Shown: positions 51,701-61,902 of the stretch, piece after piece
Layout of the letters: each line of letters starts with the position of its first letter
How positions within the stretch are numbered: position 1 is the first letter of the stretch
From: GWE2-42-39 sp942493345
GTDB lineage: Bacteria; Bacteroidota; Bacteroidia; Bacteroidales; Prolixibacteraceae
Assembly: GCA_942493345.1 (NCBI GenBank)
Contig: OW818695.1
Coordinates: 1,922,001-1,986,000, forward strand
Reading direction: 5' to 3'
Length of the DNA: 64,000 nt
Made by a program: the position numbers and the translations under genes
Notes under the pieces: model-generated
What the model was told of the DNA's origin: nothing
Databases searched by the model: none
Seen by the model: the letters and a program-made list of their open reading frames with translations, nothing else

Positions 51701-52193
51701 GATTCTTGGGAATAACTATCCTGATTATGTCATTGGTTTTACCAATAATTTTGGATATAAAAACTTCGACCTGAGTATAAATATAATTACAAAACAAGGG
51801 ATGGATGCCCTCAATACCATGCATCGATATACCGCAGAAGCATGGGGAAACAACCTTTCTTGTTATTTAGACGACGATGCCCCGAGACCCGTTTGGGGTG
51901 TAGGCTCAAAAAGTCATACAAGACCCTCCAGCTGGCATGTGGAAGATGCATCTTTTATTCGAATTAGAAATATTGCATTCGGATATACTTTACCTAAGTC
52001 GTTGTCTGAAAAAGCCAAACTGAAACAAGTCAGAGTATATGTATCAGCAATGAACCCATTCACCTGGACCAAATATTCAGGCTATAACCCGGAAGTTTCA
52101 AGCAACTATGGAAATGCGTTAACTCCGGGAGAAGAATTCGGGAATTATCCTTCTGAAAAGTCGTTTATGATGGGTCTCAATGTTAATTTTTAA
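48723..52193 (+). CDS. SusC-family TonB-dependent receptor with STN signalling domain, first unit
   Basis: 1156 residues. Signal peptide (about 20-45), STN domain (about 48-125, LSLDMKNRTVKEVLQSIEE) that talks to the FecR partner, carboxypeptidase-like domain (about 135-215, ITGKVTDSSGQPLPGVSVII), plug domain (about 225-350, EEVVAIGYG to IYGSRASKGVVII) and barrel to the C-terminal MMGLNVNF. It imports an oligomeric nutrient across the outer membrane with its SusD lid. No degradative enzyme follows, so the substrate is unknown. Confidence 0.94.
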   Translation: MKKKRNCRSRTTMRMSGKIFLIMKLTFSLLFLCVVQLSASVYSQNAKLSLDMKNRTVKEVLQSIEEQSEFRFFYNEQFVDLNRKVSVSIENENVESILGKIFGGANISFKVMENNLIIITPAERIQTQQKTITGKVTDSSGQPLPGVSVIIKGTTNGMITNVDGTYSLVDVPSNSILLFSFVGMKSQEIIVAGNNQINVLMEEETIGLEEVVAIGYGSDSKRNISGSISSAKSSDIKDQSVVSFDQALAGRLAGVDIQQSNGAPGGGVTMNIRGVNSITGGNQPLFVVDGVPITGGLDNFSQGNDPQSGTASLNPLNSLNPNDIESIEILKDAASAAIYGSRASKGVVIIKTKGGSLNQKMDINFHSSLSYAQVAHKVDVMNAYEFANYMKLARDLSWVAKDPIKHSASDPYSVRGYDDVVPSYMTPYLEGKPGLLDTDWQDAIYRTAASKNVGMSFSGGTEKTKYFISFDYLKQEGVIINSGLERITAKINMETQLSKNARLGINLTPSKIHNDLVVSEKNWGKEAVVIAALMSHPEMPVYNDDGSLRLDQAFNVMWSGESNIVQVQNPVALATMITNTMDEYRLMGNTFFEVDFLKDFTFKTMIGIDYNEVTREYYRPKNLSYRTEPAPTAFYNMATERRSLIFNSLFENTLNYDKVIGNHSIKALLGFSAQQEENDYTEATGRDFTSDAAHTIGNGLTRDADSDKREWSMLSYFSRGIYNYLGRYMVTVSMRADGSSRFGIDSKWGYFPSVSGAWRVSDEDFFKKLTTKVNDLKLRASYGWTGNNDISYYGSQALMSVGKYVIGDVLKTGLYPSSSPNSNLSWETTKTLNVGFDISILKDRLSFTGDYYNSNTEDLLLDVPVPASSGYTTSLQNIGKVQNSGLEFVINYSQTWGDFTWNSSLNFTANRNKVIKLGPNQDQIISSGGLTASHVTRIGHPIGSFFGHKVLGKFETADQLVTIPTLVGGNQAIGDFIYEDYTKDGKVNDDDRQILGNNYPDYVIGFTNNFGYKNFDLSINIITKQGMDALNTMHRYTAEAWGNNLSCYLDDDAPRPVWGVGSKSHTRPSSWHVEDASFIRIRNIAFGYTLPKSLSEKAKLKQVRVYVSAMNPFTWTKYSGYNPEVSSNYGNALTPGEEFGNYPSEKSFMMGLNVNF

Positions 52194-52214
52194 AACCATT
52201 TAACCAGATTAATC

Positions 52215-53612
52215 ATGAAAAATTTAATTTTGATCATACTAGTGACTGTCACGTTAACTTCATGTAAGGAATCGTTCATCGAATTGTCCCCGTTAAATGA
52301 CATCAGCTCCGACAATTTTTACAAGACAAGTACAGATGTAAATACTGCCCTCATCGGATTATATGATGCATACCAGGTTTTATATGGCCCCAACTATTTA
52401 TCCAATTTATCCGAGGTAAGATCAGACAATACGATCAATTATTTCACAACAGTGAGTGGAGGTACATACGCCGATTTTGATAATTTCAGTGTTCAGCCTT
52501 CCAACTCAACGCTCAATTCATATTGGGTCGCATGTTATAAAGGGATACAACGGGCTAATATTATACTGAACAGAATCCCCAGTGTTGCAGGTGTTGATGC
52601 ATCTGTATCAGGCCAAACAAAATTCATAAGGGCTTTATTTTATTTCGATTTAGTAAGGTTCTATGGAGGCGTTCCATTGGTTGTTGATGAAATTACAGAT
52701 CCTACCGTTGCGTTTGGACACACAAGGGCAACTGCTGATGAAATTTATAGCCAGATAATCAAGGATCTTACGGAAGCCATCAGCGAATTGCCTGAAACGA
52801 TCTCTGATTCTAATTTTGGTATGCCAAGCAAATGGGCTGCAAAAGGAATTTTAGCCAGAGTTTATTTAACGAAAAAGATGTATACCGAAGCCAAAACGCA
52901 ATTAACCGATATTATTACATCTGGAAAATATTCACTTGTTTCTCCCTTTTCTAAAGTAAATGCGTATTCGGCAAAGGGAAACTCAGAAATTCTTTTTGCA
53001 GTCATATTTAAGAGCGGAACAAATTCAGAAGGCTATCCATATATGGATGTAAATCATGACTTTCAGAATAGTGCGTCGCCAAACTTTATGGCCACTTTTG
53101 CAAAAGATCCCAGAATGAATGCAACCGTTGATACGTCGAAAGTGGGGATATTTTATTCTCCCAAATATGTATCGACTATAAAAGCAAGCGATAATACCTC
53201 AAGTCAGAATTTAATGGTACTTCGAATGGCCGATGTTTATCTTATGCTATCCGAGATTTTAAATGAAACCGGAGGACAGTCTGCGCAGATATTAAGTTAT
53301 ATGAACTTAGTTCGCAAGAGAGCCGGTCTTCCGGATTACACCGCAACTGATCTTCCGAATCAGGCAGCCATTCGTTTAGCCATTGAAAAAGAACGACGAA
53401 TTGAATTTGCTTTTGAAAATCTAAGATGGTTTGACCTTGTCAGGACTGGAAGGGCTTTTGATGTAATGAGTAAAGCCAACACCGGAGGAAGTAACACGAC
53501 TTCGGGTTCGGCCTTACCCTATACAATGAATGCAAATTATCTCTTGTACCCCATTCCGCAAAACCAGATTGATGCGTCAGGTGGAGTACTTACTCAAAAC
53601 GAGGGTTATTAA
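52215..53612 (+). CDS. SusD-family substrate-binding lipoprotein, first unit
   Basis: 465 residues with lipobox Cys17 (TLTSCKE). Typical SusD features: LNDISSDNFYKTSTDVNTAL near the N-terminus (in pieces), the TPR-like core (FIRALFYFDLVRFYGGVPLV), and the C-terminal ERRIEFAFENLRWFDLVRTG plus YPIPQNQIDAS. It caps the SusC barrel from outside. It starts 21 bases after susC and ends in a terminator. Confidence 0.94.
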   Translation: MKNLILIILVTVTLTSCKESFIELSPLNDISSDNFYKTSTDVNTALIGLYDAYQVLYGPNYLSNLSEVRSDNTINYFTTVSGGTYADFDNFSVQPSNSTLNSYWVACYKGIQRANIILNRIPSVAGVDASVSGQTKFIRALFYFDLVRFYGGVPLVVDEITDPTVAFGHTRATADEIYSQIIKDLTEAISELPETISDSNFGMPSKWAAKGILARVYLTKKMYTEAKTQLTDIITSGKYSLVSPFSKVNAYSAKGNSEILFAVIFKSGTNSEGYPYMDVNHDFQNSASPNFMATFAKDPRMNATVDTSKVGIFYSPKYVSTIKASDNTSSQNLMVLRMADVYLMLSEILNETGGQSAQILSYMNLVRKRAGLPDYTATDLPNQAAIRLAIEKERRIEFAFENLRWFDLVRTGRAFDVMSKANTGGSNTTSGSALPYTMNANYLLYPIPQNQIDASGGVLTQNEGY

Positions 53613-53631
53613 AGTACTATAAATTTGTTTC

Positions 53632-53676
53632 AATATCGCCGGATCCATTTATTAGGTTCGGCGATATTCATTTTTT
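53632..53676 (+). terminator. Intrinsic terminator after the first susD
   Basis: AATATCGCCG (53632-53641) and CGGCGATATT (53659-53668) form a perfect 10-bp stem, followed by a T run. Confidence 0.85.
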
Positions 53677-53771
53677 ATTGGGACATTGTTCTTTTCTATC
53701 ACCATCTCCAAAATATTAACTTTATCCGGTTAATCTTAAATTTTGGTACTTTTGCTCCGAACACATAAACC

Positions 53772-54332
53772 ATGGGGAAAAGAGAAAATATACATTGGGT
53801 ATTGAGCGATGTGGATTCCTATGGCAAATTTTTCACTGAGAATTATCACACTGCCTGCCTGGTAGCCAGCCGGTATCTTCACGACAATCAGGAAATTGAA
53901 GACATCGTTCAGGAGGTATTTGTAAAGATATGGGAAAAACGAAGGGAGATAAAAATCCAAAGTAACCTTAAAAACTACCTGCTGAATTCAGTAAAAAACG
54001 CCTGCATAAATCAGGTGCAGCGCAAAAAGGAACTGGCTGTCAGATTCGATCAGGCCGGTTTGCAGCAATGGGAAAACGAAGCAGGGGATCAGTTTATCTC
54101 CGAAGAGTTTGCTTCAAAAGTCAATCAGGTGATTGAAACATTGCCCCCGCAGTGTAAAAAAATTTTTCTTCTGGCTTTTATCGATGATCTGAGTTACCAG
54201 GGAATTGCCGATGTGCTCGGGCTTTCAAAAAATACAGTTAAAACCCAGATGGGCATTGCTTATAAGCTACTCAGGGAAAGGTTCCGCGATTCATTCTTCA
54301 GTCTGGTTCTGATCTTTTTCAGAAAAGCATAA
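53772..54332 (+). CDS. ECF sigma factor, second PUL-type unit
   Basis: 186 residues, FecI-like, with region 2 (IEDIVQEVFVKIWEKRREI) and region 4 (LPPQCKKIFLLAFIDDLSYQ, then GIADVLGLSKNTVKTQ). Paralogous to the sigma factor at 46901 but clearly diverged. The FecR partner starts 83 bases downstream. Confidence 0.92.
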   Translation: MGKRENIHWVLSDVDSYGKFFTENYHTACLVASRYLHDNQEIEDIVQEVFVKIWEKRREIKIQSNLKNYLLNSVKNACINQVQRKKELAVRFDQAGLQQWENEAGDQFISEEFASKVNQVIETLPPQCKKIFLLAFIDDLSYQGIADVLGLSKNTVKTQMGIAYKLLRERFRDSFFSLVLIFFRKA

Positions 54333-54414
54333 GATTTTAATTTCAGAAAAAATTTCATTCTCTCTTCACCCTTTCTTTCCGTTTTTGTGTCACTAACAAT
54401 GTAGAACACAAACT

Positions 54415-55371
54415 ATGGAAAATCAGAAAAAATGGGAACAGATGGCTGCAGAACTTCACGGAGAACCGCAGGAACCGTCCGGGCAACAAAACCAGGATGA
54501 AGACATTCGGATTGAAAAGGCGCTGGAACGTATCCATGCTTCCGGAAAGGATGTGAAGAAAATACGGGAATTTCAGCCTTCGGAGATCGTTTGGGATAAA
54601 CTGAAGGGAAAAATTGGACGGAACATCAACATCCAAGGATGGCTCAGATACGCAGCAGTTGCTGCAATTGCAATTTCCGTAACGGTACTTGCAAACTATT
54701 TTACCGAAAATTATACATCAGGCAATCAATATGCCTCGGTTTCAAGTCCGGTCGGACAAATTACCAATCTTACCCTGTTCGATGGCACCAATGTTTGGCT
54801 GAATGCCGGTTCGACCCTGAAATACAAAAAATCGTTTAACCAGTCGAACCGGGAAGTTTACCTTGACGGGGAAGCCTTGTTTGACGTGGCGAAAGATAAA
54901 AACCGGTCGTTCATAGTGAATGCAGGGAATGCCAAGATAAAGGTTCACGGAACCATCTTCGATATTAAAGCTTATTTGAATATGTCAACGGTGGAAACCG
55001 TTCTGATTGAAGGCAGCGTGGAATTCATAAGCAATGGAAATTCAGTTTTTATGAATCCCGGCGAGCAGTTAGTTTGTTCTTCAGGAACGGGAAAATTTAC
55101 CAAATCGGAGATCAACACGGCTGAATATACGGCATGGAAAGGCGGAAAGATCTATTACAGCGATAAACCCCTTTATGATCTGGCGTTACAACTGGAACGC
55201 TGGTATGAAGTGAAATTCCGGTTCGATTCCGAAGAGTTGAAGAATTACCGGTTTTCCGGGGTTATCAACAAGGATAATTCGCTGCATTATACTCTCAACA
55301 TTATACAAGAAATCAATAAAGTTGAATTTAAAATCAATCAGGAGGAAATTGTAATAATGGCATCAAAATAA
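54415..55371 (+). CDS. FecR-family anti-sigma factor, second unit
   Basis: 318 residues: cytoplasmic part (1-72), membrane helix (about 76-96, YAAVAAIAISVTVLANYF), FecR domain (PVGQITNLTLFDGTNVWLNAG near 110-130; FIVNAGNAKIKVHGTIFDIKAY, in pieces) and a C-terminal segment. It regulates the sigma factor at 53772 in response to the second SusC. A perfect hairpin separates it from susC. Confidence 0.88.
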   Translation: MENQKKWEQMAAELHGEPQEPSGQQNQDEDIRIEKALERIHASGKDVKKIREFQPSEIVWDKLKGKIGRNINIQGWLRYAAVAAIAISVTVLANYFTENYTSGNQYASVSSPVGQITNLTLFDGTNVWLNAGSTLKYKKSFNQSNREVYLDGEALFDVAKDKNRSFIVNAGNAKIKVHGTIFDIKAYLNMSTVETVLIEGSVEFISNGNSVFMNPGEQLVCSSGTGKFTKSEINTAEYTAWKGGKIYYSDKPLYDLALQLERWYEVKFRFDSEELKNYRFSGVINKDNSLHYTLNIIQEINKVEFKINQEEIVIMASK

Positions 55372-55372
55372 A

Positions 55373-55402
55373 AACCGGAAAATGCGTCAACATTTTCCGG
55401 TT
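55373..55402 (+). terminator. Perfect 12-bp hairpin between FecR and SusC, second unit
   Basis: AACCGGAAAATG (55373-55384), loop CGTCAA, CATTTTCCGGTT (55391-55402). It lacks a long T tract but occupies the same place as the hairpin at 48617-48646. Confidence 0.75.
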
Positions 55403-55468
55403 CGAATGAATTCAACTTCCGAGCTGACAACAAGGAAGTTGACAAGTTTAACACTCAAATACAAACGT

Positions 55469-58400
55469 ATGAAAAAAAAACTAATCAGGCCCTTTGCTCG
55501 GCTGGGGTATTTTACACCTAAACTGTTTTTGTGTATGAAACTAACAATTTTTCTGTTCCTTTTAGGGATGCTGGGAGCAACGGCAAACTCGTATTCGCAG
55601 CAAGGCCGTTTCGACCTGCGCCATGCAGATGTGACAATTAAAGAAGTTTTTGAGGAAATCAGCTCGATGAGCGATTTCGAGTTTTTTTACAGCAACGACG
55701 ACATCAATGTGAATGAAAAAGTGGCCGTCAATGTAAAAAACGGGTCGATAGAAGAAATTCTGGGCCAAATTTTAGACGTTGAAACCTTGAAATACAAGGT
55801 GATGAACAGCGCAGTGATCATTTCCCTCCGGGATGTCAAGGGATGGGATTCGCCGGTAGCGCAACAGCAAAAAAGCATTTCCGGTAAAATAACCGATTCA
55901 TCGGGGCAGCCGCTACCGGGTGTTTCGGTGGTGGTGAAAGGTACAACTACCGGAACCATTACCGATTTTGACGGGAAGTACACACTCGCCAATGTCCCGG
56001 CTGATGCTACGTTGGTATATTCGTTCGTGGGGATGAGGGCGCAGGAAATTGCAGTGACGGGGAAAACAACTGTGAATGTAGTGATGGAAGAGGAACCATT
56101 GGTATTGAAGAGGTGGTTGCAATTGGTTATGGATTTGGAAAAGGTAAATATCAACCGGTGCTATTGAAGCAGTGGAACAAGATAAAGAAGGGGGAATCTT
56201 AAAAGGGGCGCGGGGGAAGCTCTAGTAGGACGGGGAGTATACGGAAACCGTAGTAAAAAAAGGTTAAGGCCGATGATGGGAAACGTTGTAGTAGAGGGCC
56301 AGGTGCGAACTGCTGATTTTGATCGATGGAGTTGAAGGTAACCCTTCTTTTCTGAACCCACACTGCAAGGGTAGCGGTACTGTACGATAATGTGTTGGTG
56401 GCTCGGTTCGGTGCGGGGGGAGAGGGGTGGTGGTGGCTTGTTGATTACTACCGGCCACAGAAAAGGCAAAACTACAGTCAATTACACCGGCAATTATTCC
56501 ATTCAATCGTTAGCCCAGGAACCTGAGTTTGTGACTGATGCTGTTACCTGGGTGGAACATTTCAGGGCATCATATTATAATCGTCAGGGAACGGTTCCAA
56601 CCTCTATCAACAACAATACACAATATTATAGTGATGAGTGGCTGGAACGGTTGAAAGCATGGAAGGCGTCAGGCGAAGGCCCCAAAACAGAAATATTACC
56701 GAATGGGAATTACGAATATTATAGCAACACAGACTGGATGGGGCTAATTTTTAAAGACCATACGTTTTCACAAGACCACAATGTTGCCATTTCGGGGGGC
56801 AGCGACAAATCTGATTTTTATGTATCGGGGCGTTTCTACGATTTTGGCGGCATGTATAATTTCGATCCTGATACTTATAAATCGTATAACTTCAGGGCAA
56901 AAGGGTCGTTGCAGGCATACAAATGGCTACAGCTTACCAACAACATGGAATTTGCAAATGATGACTATCACATGCCTTTCTCTGCACAGGGACGGAGTGC
57001 TAACGTTCAGCGATACATCGAAGTAAACGCTTTCCCGAGTTTGCCGATGTATAATCCGGACGGAACCTACACCCGCGGAGGTGCTGCTACACTGGGCGCC
57101 TTTGCCGACGGAAACAATTACCAGGACAATACACGGAATTTATTCAAAAATACGGTAGGGTTTAATACAAACTTTTTTGGCAATACACTCCGTGTTAAAG
57201 GAGATTACACTTACCGTTACGATGCCCGTGATTTTTTCTTTAAAAGAGTAAAAGTTCCATACTACCAGAATTCAAAAGCAGTAAACCCGTCCTATATGGG
57301 TGATGCAAATGGTATTATCTACGAATGGATGGGACACACGGCCTATACTGCAACAAACCTTTATGCCGAATATGAAAATACCTTCGCCCAAAAACATTAT
57401 GTGAAAGCGATGGCAGGCTGGAACTACGAAACCTCTTCCTACAAAGCGAACAGCATTGAACGCAACCAGTTGTTGCTCGAAAGCGCTGAAAGCGTCCAAC
57501 TGGCGACAGGCACTTCGATCATCCCGGGGGCAAGCGTTACACGATGGAAAACTGCGGGGACTTTTTTTCCGGTTGAACTATGGATATCGGGACCGCTATT
57601 TGGTGGAAGTAAATGGCCGCTATGACGGTTCGTCCCGCTTCCCGACAAATCAGCAATGGGGTTTCTCTCCATCTATTTCGGGAGGATGGAGGCTGTCTGA
57701 AGAACCTTTCTGGAATGTGAACAAAGACATTTTATCCGATATCAAATTTCGTGCTTCCTACGGTTCACTGGGTAATGGCAACATATCTCCTTATCAGTTC
57801 CTTGAGTTATTGAGCATCAGTACTTCGGGGCGCGTACTGGCTGGAGTTCTGGGCAAAAAGACCAATGCACCGGCTCCTATTCCCGACGGACTTACCTGGG
57901 AGAAGGCTACCACCACCGACGTTGGGCTTGATTTCGGAATGTTGAAAGGAAAACTCCGTTTTACCGGCGATTATTATATTCGGAAAACGACCGACATGTA
58001 TGTGGCCGGGCCCACTTTGCCTGATATTTTCGGCGCCACTTCTCCCAAAGGTAACTATGCCGATATGACCACGAATGGATTTGAAGTCACGTTGACATGG
58101 GAGGATCAGTTTACACTGGCCAATAAACCGTTTCATTTTCAGGTACGCGGTACCCTCTATGATTATGTGTCGAAAATCGACAAGTACAACAATCCCACTA
58201 AAAAGATTAGCGATCATTATAACGGAAAGATCATCGGTGAGTTATGGGGTTTTGAGACAGATGGACTGTTTCAGGAAGACCCTGCTCCGGGTGAATACAT
58301 CAATACTATTTTTAACGCCTCTGCCGATGCCGTTTGGCGTGCAGGTGACCTGAAAATTCGCAACCGCGATGGAAGCGCCGACAATATGATCACAAAAGGC

Positions 58401-58997
58401 ACAGGAACGGTCGATAACCCGGGAGATATGACCATCATTGGCAATACAGAACCCCGCTATCAGTATAGCTTTACCTTGGGCGCCGATTGGAACGGTTTCT
58501 TCTTTTCCGCCTTCTTCCATGGAGTAGGTAGTCAGGACTGGTATCCGGGTTCGGAAACTGCTTTTTGGGGTATGTATAACCGGGGATATAATCAGATGCC
58601 TGCCTGGCACCTCGGTAATTATTGGACAGAAGACAACCGCGATGCTTATCTGCCACGATTTGCCCAGTACAACGGGACTCTCGGATATTCAAATTATGTT
58701 CCCAACGACCGATATCTCCAAAAGGTGTCTTTTTTACGGCTGAAAAACCTGCAAATTGGTTATTCGCTGCCGAATACCCTGATATCGAAAGTTGGGATGA
58801 AGGATGCCCGTATCTATCTCAGTGGCGAAAATCTTGCCAGTTGGTCGCCGTTATATAAACGGGCCAAAAACTTTATGGATGTGTCGACAGCAACCGGTAA
58901 CTCCGACTCGGACCTTAGTAGTAGTTACAATCAGGGAGAAGGGAACAGTTATCCGTTGCTGAAAACAATGTCGTTTGGTATTTCGCTTACCTTCTAA
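55469..58997 (+). pseudogene. SusC-family receptor, second unit, disrupted
   Basis: From ATG 55469: signal peptide, STN domain (about 45-120) and carboxypeptidase-like domain (about 135-210) are intact up to EEVVAIGYG-equivalent at about 56100. Between about 56130 and 56440 the plug segment is scrambled: in-frame stop at 56165, G-rich runs, remnants such as LILIDGVEGNP in another frame, and roughly 90 bases fewer than in the first SusC. After 56440 the barrel resumes cleanly (KGKTTVNYTGNYSIQSL). A second lesion is an extra T in a run of seven (57562-57568), which shifts the frame; the rest is intact to the stop. Either a decaying gene or assembly error. Confidence 0.8.
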
Positions 58998-59014
58998 TTT
59001 TAAAAAACAGAAAA

Positions 59015-60818
59015 ATGAAGAAATATATATTAATTATTTTAGCAATAGTTCTCTTATTTCCCGGCTGCGAAATGGACGAACCGGCTGTTACCTCTACGGA
59101 TAAGAACGCGATATTCGGTTCAGCGGAAGGGTTGAATGCTTATTCGATGTCATTTTACGACATGTTTCTTATGCCACCGATCAGGCGATAGTCGAACAAT
59201 CGTTGGTTGATTACGGGGCTACCAATACGCTCAGCGGATTTACGTTATTTAATGCGTTCAGTGAAAATAATTCATCAGGTTGGAGTTGGTCTGATTTGCG
59301 CAATATCAATTATTTTATCGTTAATTGTACTGATCCTGCCGTTCCTGAAAGTGTCAGGAACAACTATATCGGCCTTGCCCGTTTTTTCCGTGCCTGGTTT
59401 TATTATGATAAGGTACGCCGTTTTGGCGATGTACCGTGGGTGGACCATCCGCTGGACCCGGATGAAGAAGCAATCTTGTATGGTTCCCGCGACTCGCGCG
59501 AACTGGTGATGGAAAAAGTATATGAAGACCTGATATTTGCAGCCCAAAACATCACCCGAACTGCTGATGCCACGCAATGTACACTGGTAACGAAATGGGT
59601 TGCATACGCGTTTGCTTCGCGTGTCTGCCTGTTTGAAGGGACTTTCCGTAAATATCACAACCTGGCCCTTACAACGTCTGCTGCTACATGGCTGAAAAGG
59701 TCAGAGGACACGGCAAACGAAGTGATGAAACAATCCGGCAAATCGTTAAACAACAATTATCGTGCGTTGTTTACCAGTGACAATCCTCCTACTTCAGAGA
59801 CGTTGCTGGCTATTGCTTCAAGCGCTACCCTGGGGGTAAAACACAATGCCAACTGGCGGTGGACTTCGGAAACATACGGAACAGGCTTGAACCTGATCCG
59901 CCCTTTTATCTGCACATATCTGCAAAAAGACGGGACTCCTTACACCAACCGTGCAGGCTGGCAGTATGAGGATTTCTATCAGGAATTTCAGAACCGTGAT
60001 GCCCGATTGAACGCAACGCTCCGTTATCCGGGGTACATGCGCGAAGGAAAGCTTACCTTACCGGTATATAGTGGGTATGCCCGTCTGGGGTACCAACCGA
60101 TTAAACTTTGCGTTGATGCTACGATAGGCGATAGTCAGACCGAAAGTACGCATGCCATACAGTTGGTCCGCTTCGGCGAAGTATTACTTAATTATGCTGA
60201 AGCGAAAGCCGAGCAGGGTACGCTTACAAATGCAGACTGGGCTGCTACCATCGGAAAACTGGGGCACGTGGAGGTATCACCGGAGGACTTACCACAAAGC
60301 CGACTGTGGCCGATCAATATCTGAAAAACACCTACTTCCCCGGCATCAGCGATCCAGTGATATTGGAAATCCGCCGTGAGCGTGCTGTCGAATTGATGCT
60401 CGAAGGGTTCCGTTTTGATGACCTGCGGCGCTGGAAATGTGGCGATCTGTTCAAAAAGAGTTGGACGGGCATGTACATATCCGGTATTAACCAGCCACTG
60501 GACGTCGACCACAACGGTACCCACGATGTGATCTACTACACGGACAATGCAGGGTTGGCAGCCGCGGTGGCTCTTTCAAACAATGCAAACCCGTATAAAG
60601 TAAAGGTAAGTACTGATCCTGCAGCTACAATTATTCAGGTACAAGCAGCCGGGAACGGCACCGGTTATTATCTGGCATGGTACACAAACAACGACTCCAA
60701 AAAGGTATGGGGACCGAAGCAGTACTTCTATCCCATTCCGGTTGGCGCGCTGAATAATAATCTGCAACTTGTACAGAATAAAGGTTGGGAGAATGGCGCT
60801 ACGAATGATGGAAATTAA
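59015..60818 (+). pseudogene. SusD-family lipoprotein, second unit, with two frameshifts
   Basis: Starts at ATG 59015 (lipobox FPGCEMD). Two single-base deletions break the frame: near 59166 (TTTCT, where TTTCCT would give FPYATDQAIVEQS) and near 60257 (CTGGGG, where one more base gives KLRARGGITGG). With both corrected the protein is full-length SusD, about 600 residues, with LARFFRAWFYYDKVRRFGDV and RRERAVELMLEGFRFDDLRRW in order. It lies 17 bases after the second susC. Confidence 0.82.
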
Positions 60819-60858
60819 TCTGCAGTAATTAAAAAAAATAAAAAGGTTACTCAAAAAA

Positions 60859-60912
60859 CTCTGTGTGACTTCTGTGGTTCAATAATTATTTTTTCTCTGT
60901 GTGACTCTGTGG
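60859..60912. repeat. Direct repeat CTCTGTGTGACT, CACAGAG-type family
   Basis: CTCTGTGTGACTTCTGTGG (60859-60877) and CTCTGTGTGACTCTGTGG (60895-60912) differ by one base. The core is shared with the hairpin at 32997-33041. It lies in the 278-base gap after the second susD, together with the repeat at 60950-61006; no gene is seen there. Confidence 0.65.
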
Positions 60913-60949
60913 TAAAACAATAGTAATTATTGTCAACCGAACTATTGAA

Positions 60950-61006
60950 GGGTCTCATGTTTACACATGAAGTTGCAGATTCTTCGCTTCGCTCAGAATG
61001 ACAAAC
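60950..61006. repeat. Palindromic dispersed repeat (GTCATTCTGAGC family), copy 3
   Basis: Contains GGGTCTCATG ... CAGATTCTTCGCTTCGCTCA followed by GAATGACAA. Closely related to 63659-63736, flanking the same three-gene group. Confidence 0.6.
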
Positions 61007-61096
61007 CCTCATTTGATGGTTAACACGACCCTGGTTTCAAGCAATTGATGAAAAAATAATTACGGCATTAAAAATGCCCGAAAGAAAACACAAAAG

Positions 61097-61894
61097 ATGG
61101 AAAATAGTATATGGTCAAAGTGGTATAAGATAACCGGCCTGCTTATTTTGTGCTGTTTCTTGCTTGCTTCCGGTGAAAGCAACGCACAAACAAACCCTTT
61201 CCGTTTAAAAATAATGAGTTTTAATGTTTGTCGGTCGGGCGAACTGACCCAGTATTCGGTTGTCCCCTTTGCTAATCTGATCCGACAATATCAACCCGAC
61301 ATCATTGCTTTACAGGAGCTGGATTACAAGACAAACCGCAATACAGGTATCGACTTTGCAACAAAATTAGGCGCAGCTTTGGGCATGTTCCCGGTTTTCG
61401 GAAGGACGATTTTCTACCAGGGAGGCGAGTATGGCATAGCAGTGCTTTCAAAATATCCCTTTTTATCGGTAAAAACTGAACCGTTGCCAAGCCCCGCCGG
61501 GACAAAAGAGCAAAGAGCTGTTCTGATTACCGAAATCCGGCTTCCTTCCGGTCAAGACATCCGGTTTGCCAGCACCCATCTCGACCATTCCACCGATGCA
61601 ATAGGTTCGGTGATGGCCAGTGCACTAAATACCTTTCTTCTGAAAGATGATATGCCAATTATTGTCGGGGGCGATTTTAATGCGAGACCCGAAACAGGGA
61701 CCATCGCTAACGAGATGCAACAATGGAAACGGTTTTGTAACAACGATCCGACTTCTCCAAACGACCCGACCAGCAAAATTGATTACCTGTTTGGATATCC
61801 AAAAGAAAAATGCAGGACGATCAGTTACCAGGTTATTTCCCGGACAGGTATTTCCGATCATTGCCCCATTGTAGCAGAAGTCGAATTTCAATAA
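61097..61894 (+). CDS. Secreted endonuclease/exonuclease/phosphatase-family protein
   Basis: 265 residues with a signal peptide (cleavage near ESNAQ, residue 31). The EEP fold motifs are present: MSFNVCRSGE, IIALQELDYKTNRN (metal-binding Glu), ASTHLDH, GGDFNARPETG and the C-terminal SDHCPIVAEVEF with the catalytic His. Family members include DNase I-like nucleases, sphingomyelinases and phosphoinositide phosphatases; substrate not assignable. Follows the second SusCD pair after 278 bases and is followed within 9 bases by a lipoprotein gene. Confidence 0.88.
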   Translation: MENSIWSKWYKITGLLILCCFLLASGESNAQTNPFRLKIMSFNVCRSGELTQYSVVPFANLIRQYQPDIIALQELDYKTNRNTGIDFATKLGAALGMFPVFGRTIFYQGGEYGIAVLSKYPFLSVKTEPLPSPAGTKEQRAVLITEIRLPSGQDIRFASTHLDHSTDAIGSVMASALNTFLLKDDMPIIVGGDFNARPETGTIANEMQQWKRFCNNDPTSPNDPTSKIDYLFGYPKEKCRTISYQVISRTGISDHCPIVAEVEFQ

Positions 61895-61902
61895 TCAGAA
61901 AA

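Noticed and set aside
46901..53612. First SusCD unit as a full polysaccharide-utilisation locus
   Set aside because: No enzyme gene lies between its susD terminator and the second sigma factor, so it is listed only as an orphan uptake unit.
56161..56506. Minus-strand open frames across the scrambled SusC segment
   Set aside because: They overlap the degraded plug region, have biased proline/serine-rich composition and no homology that I recognise.
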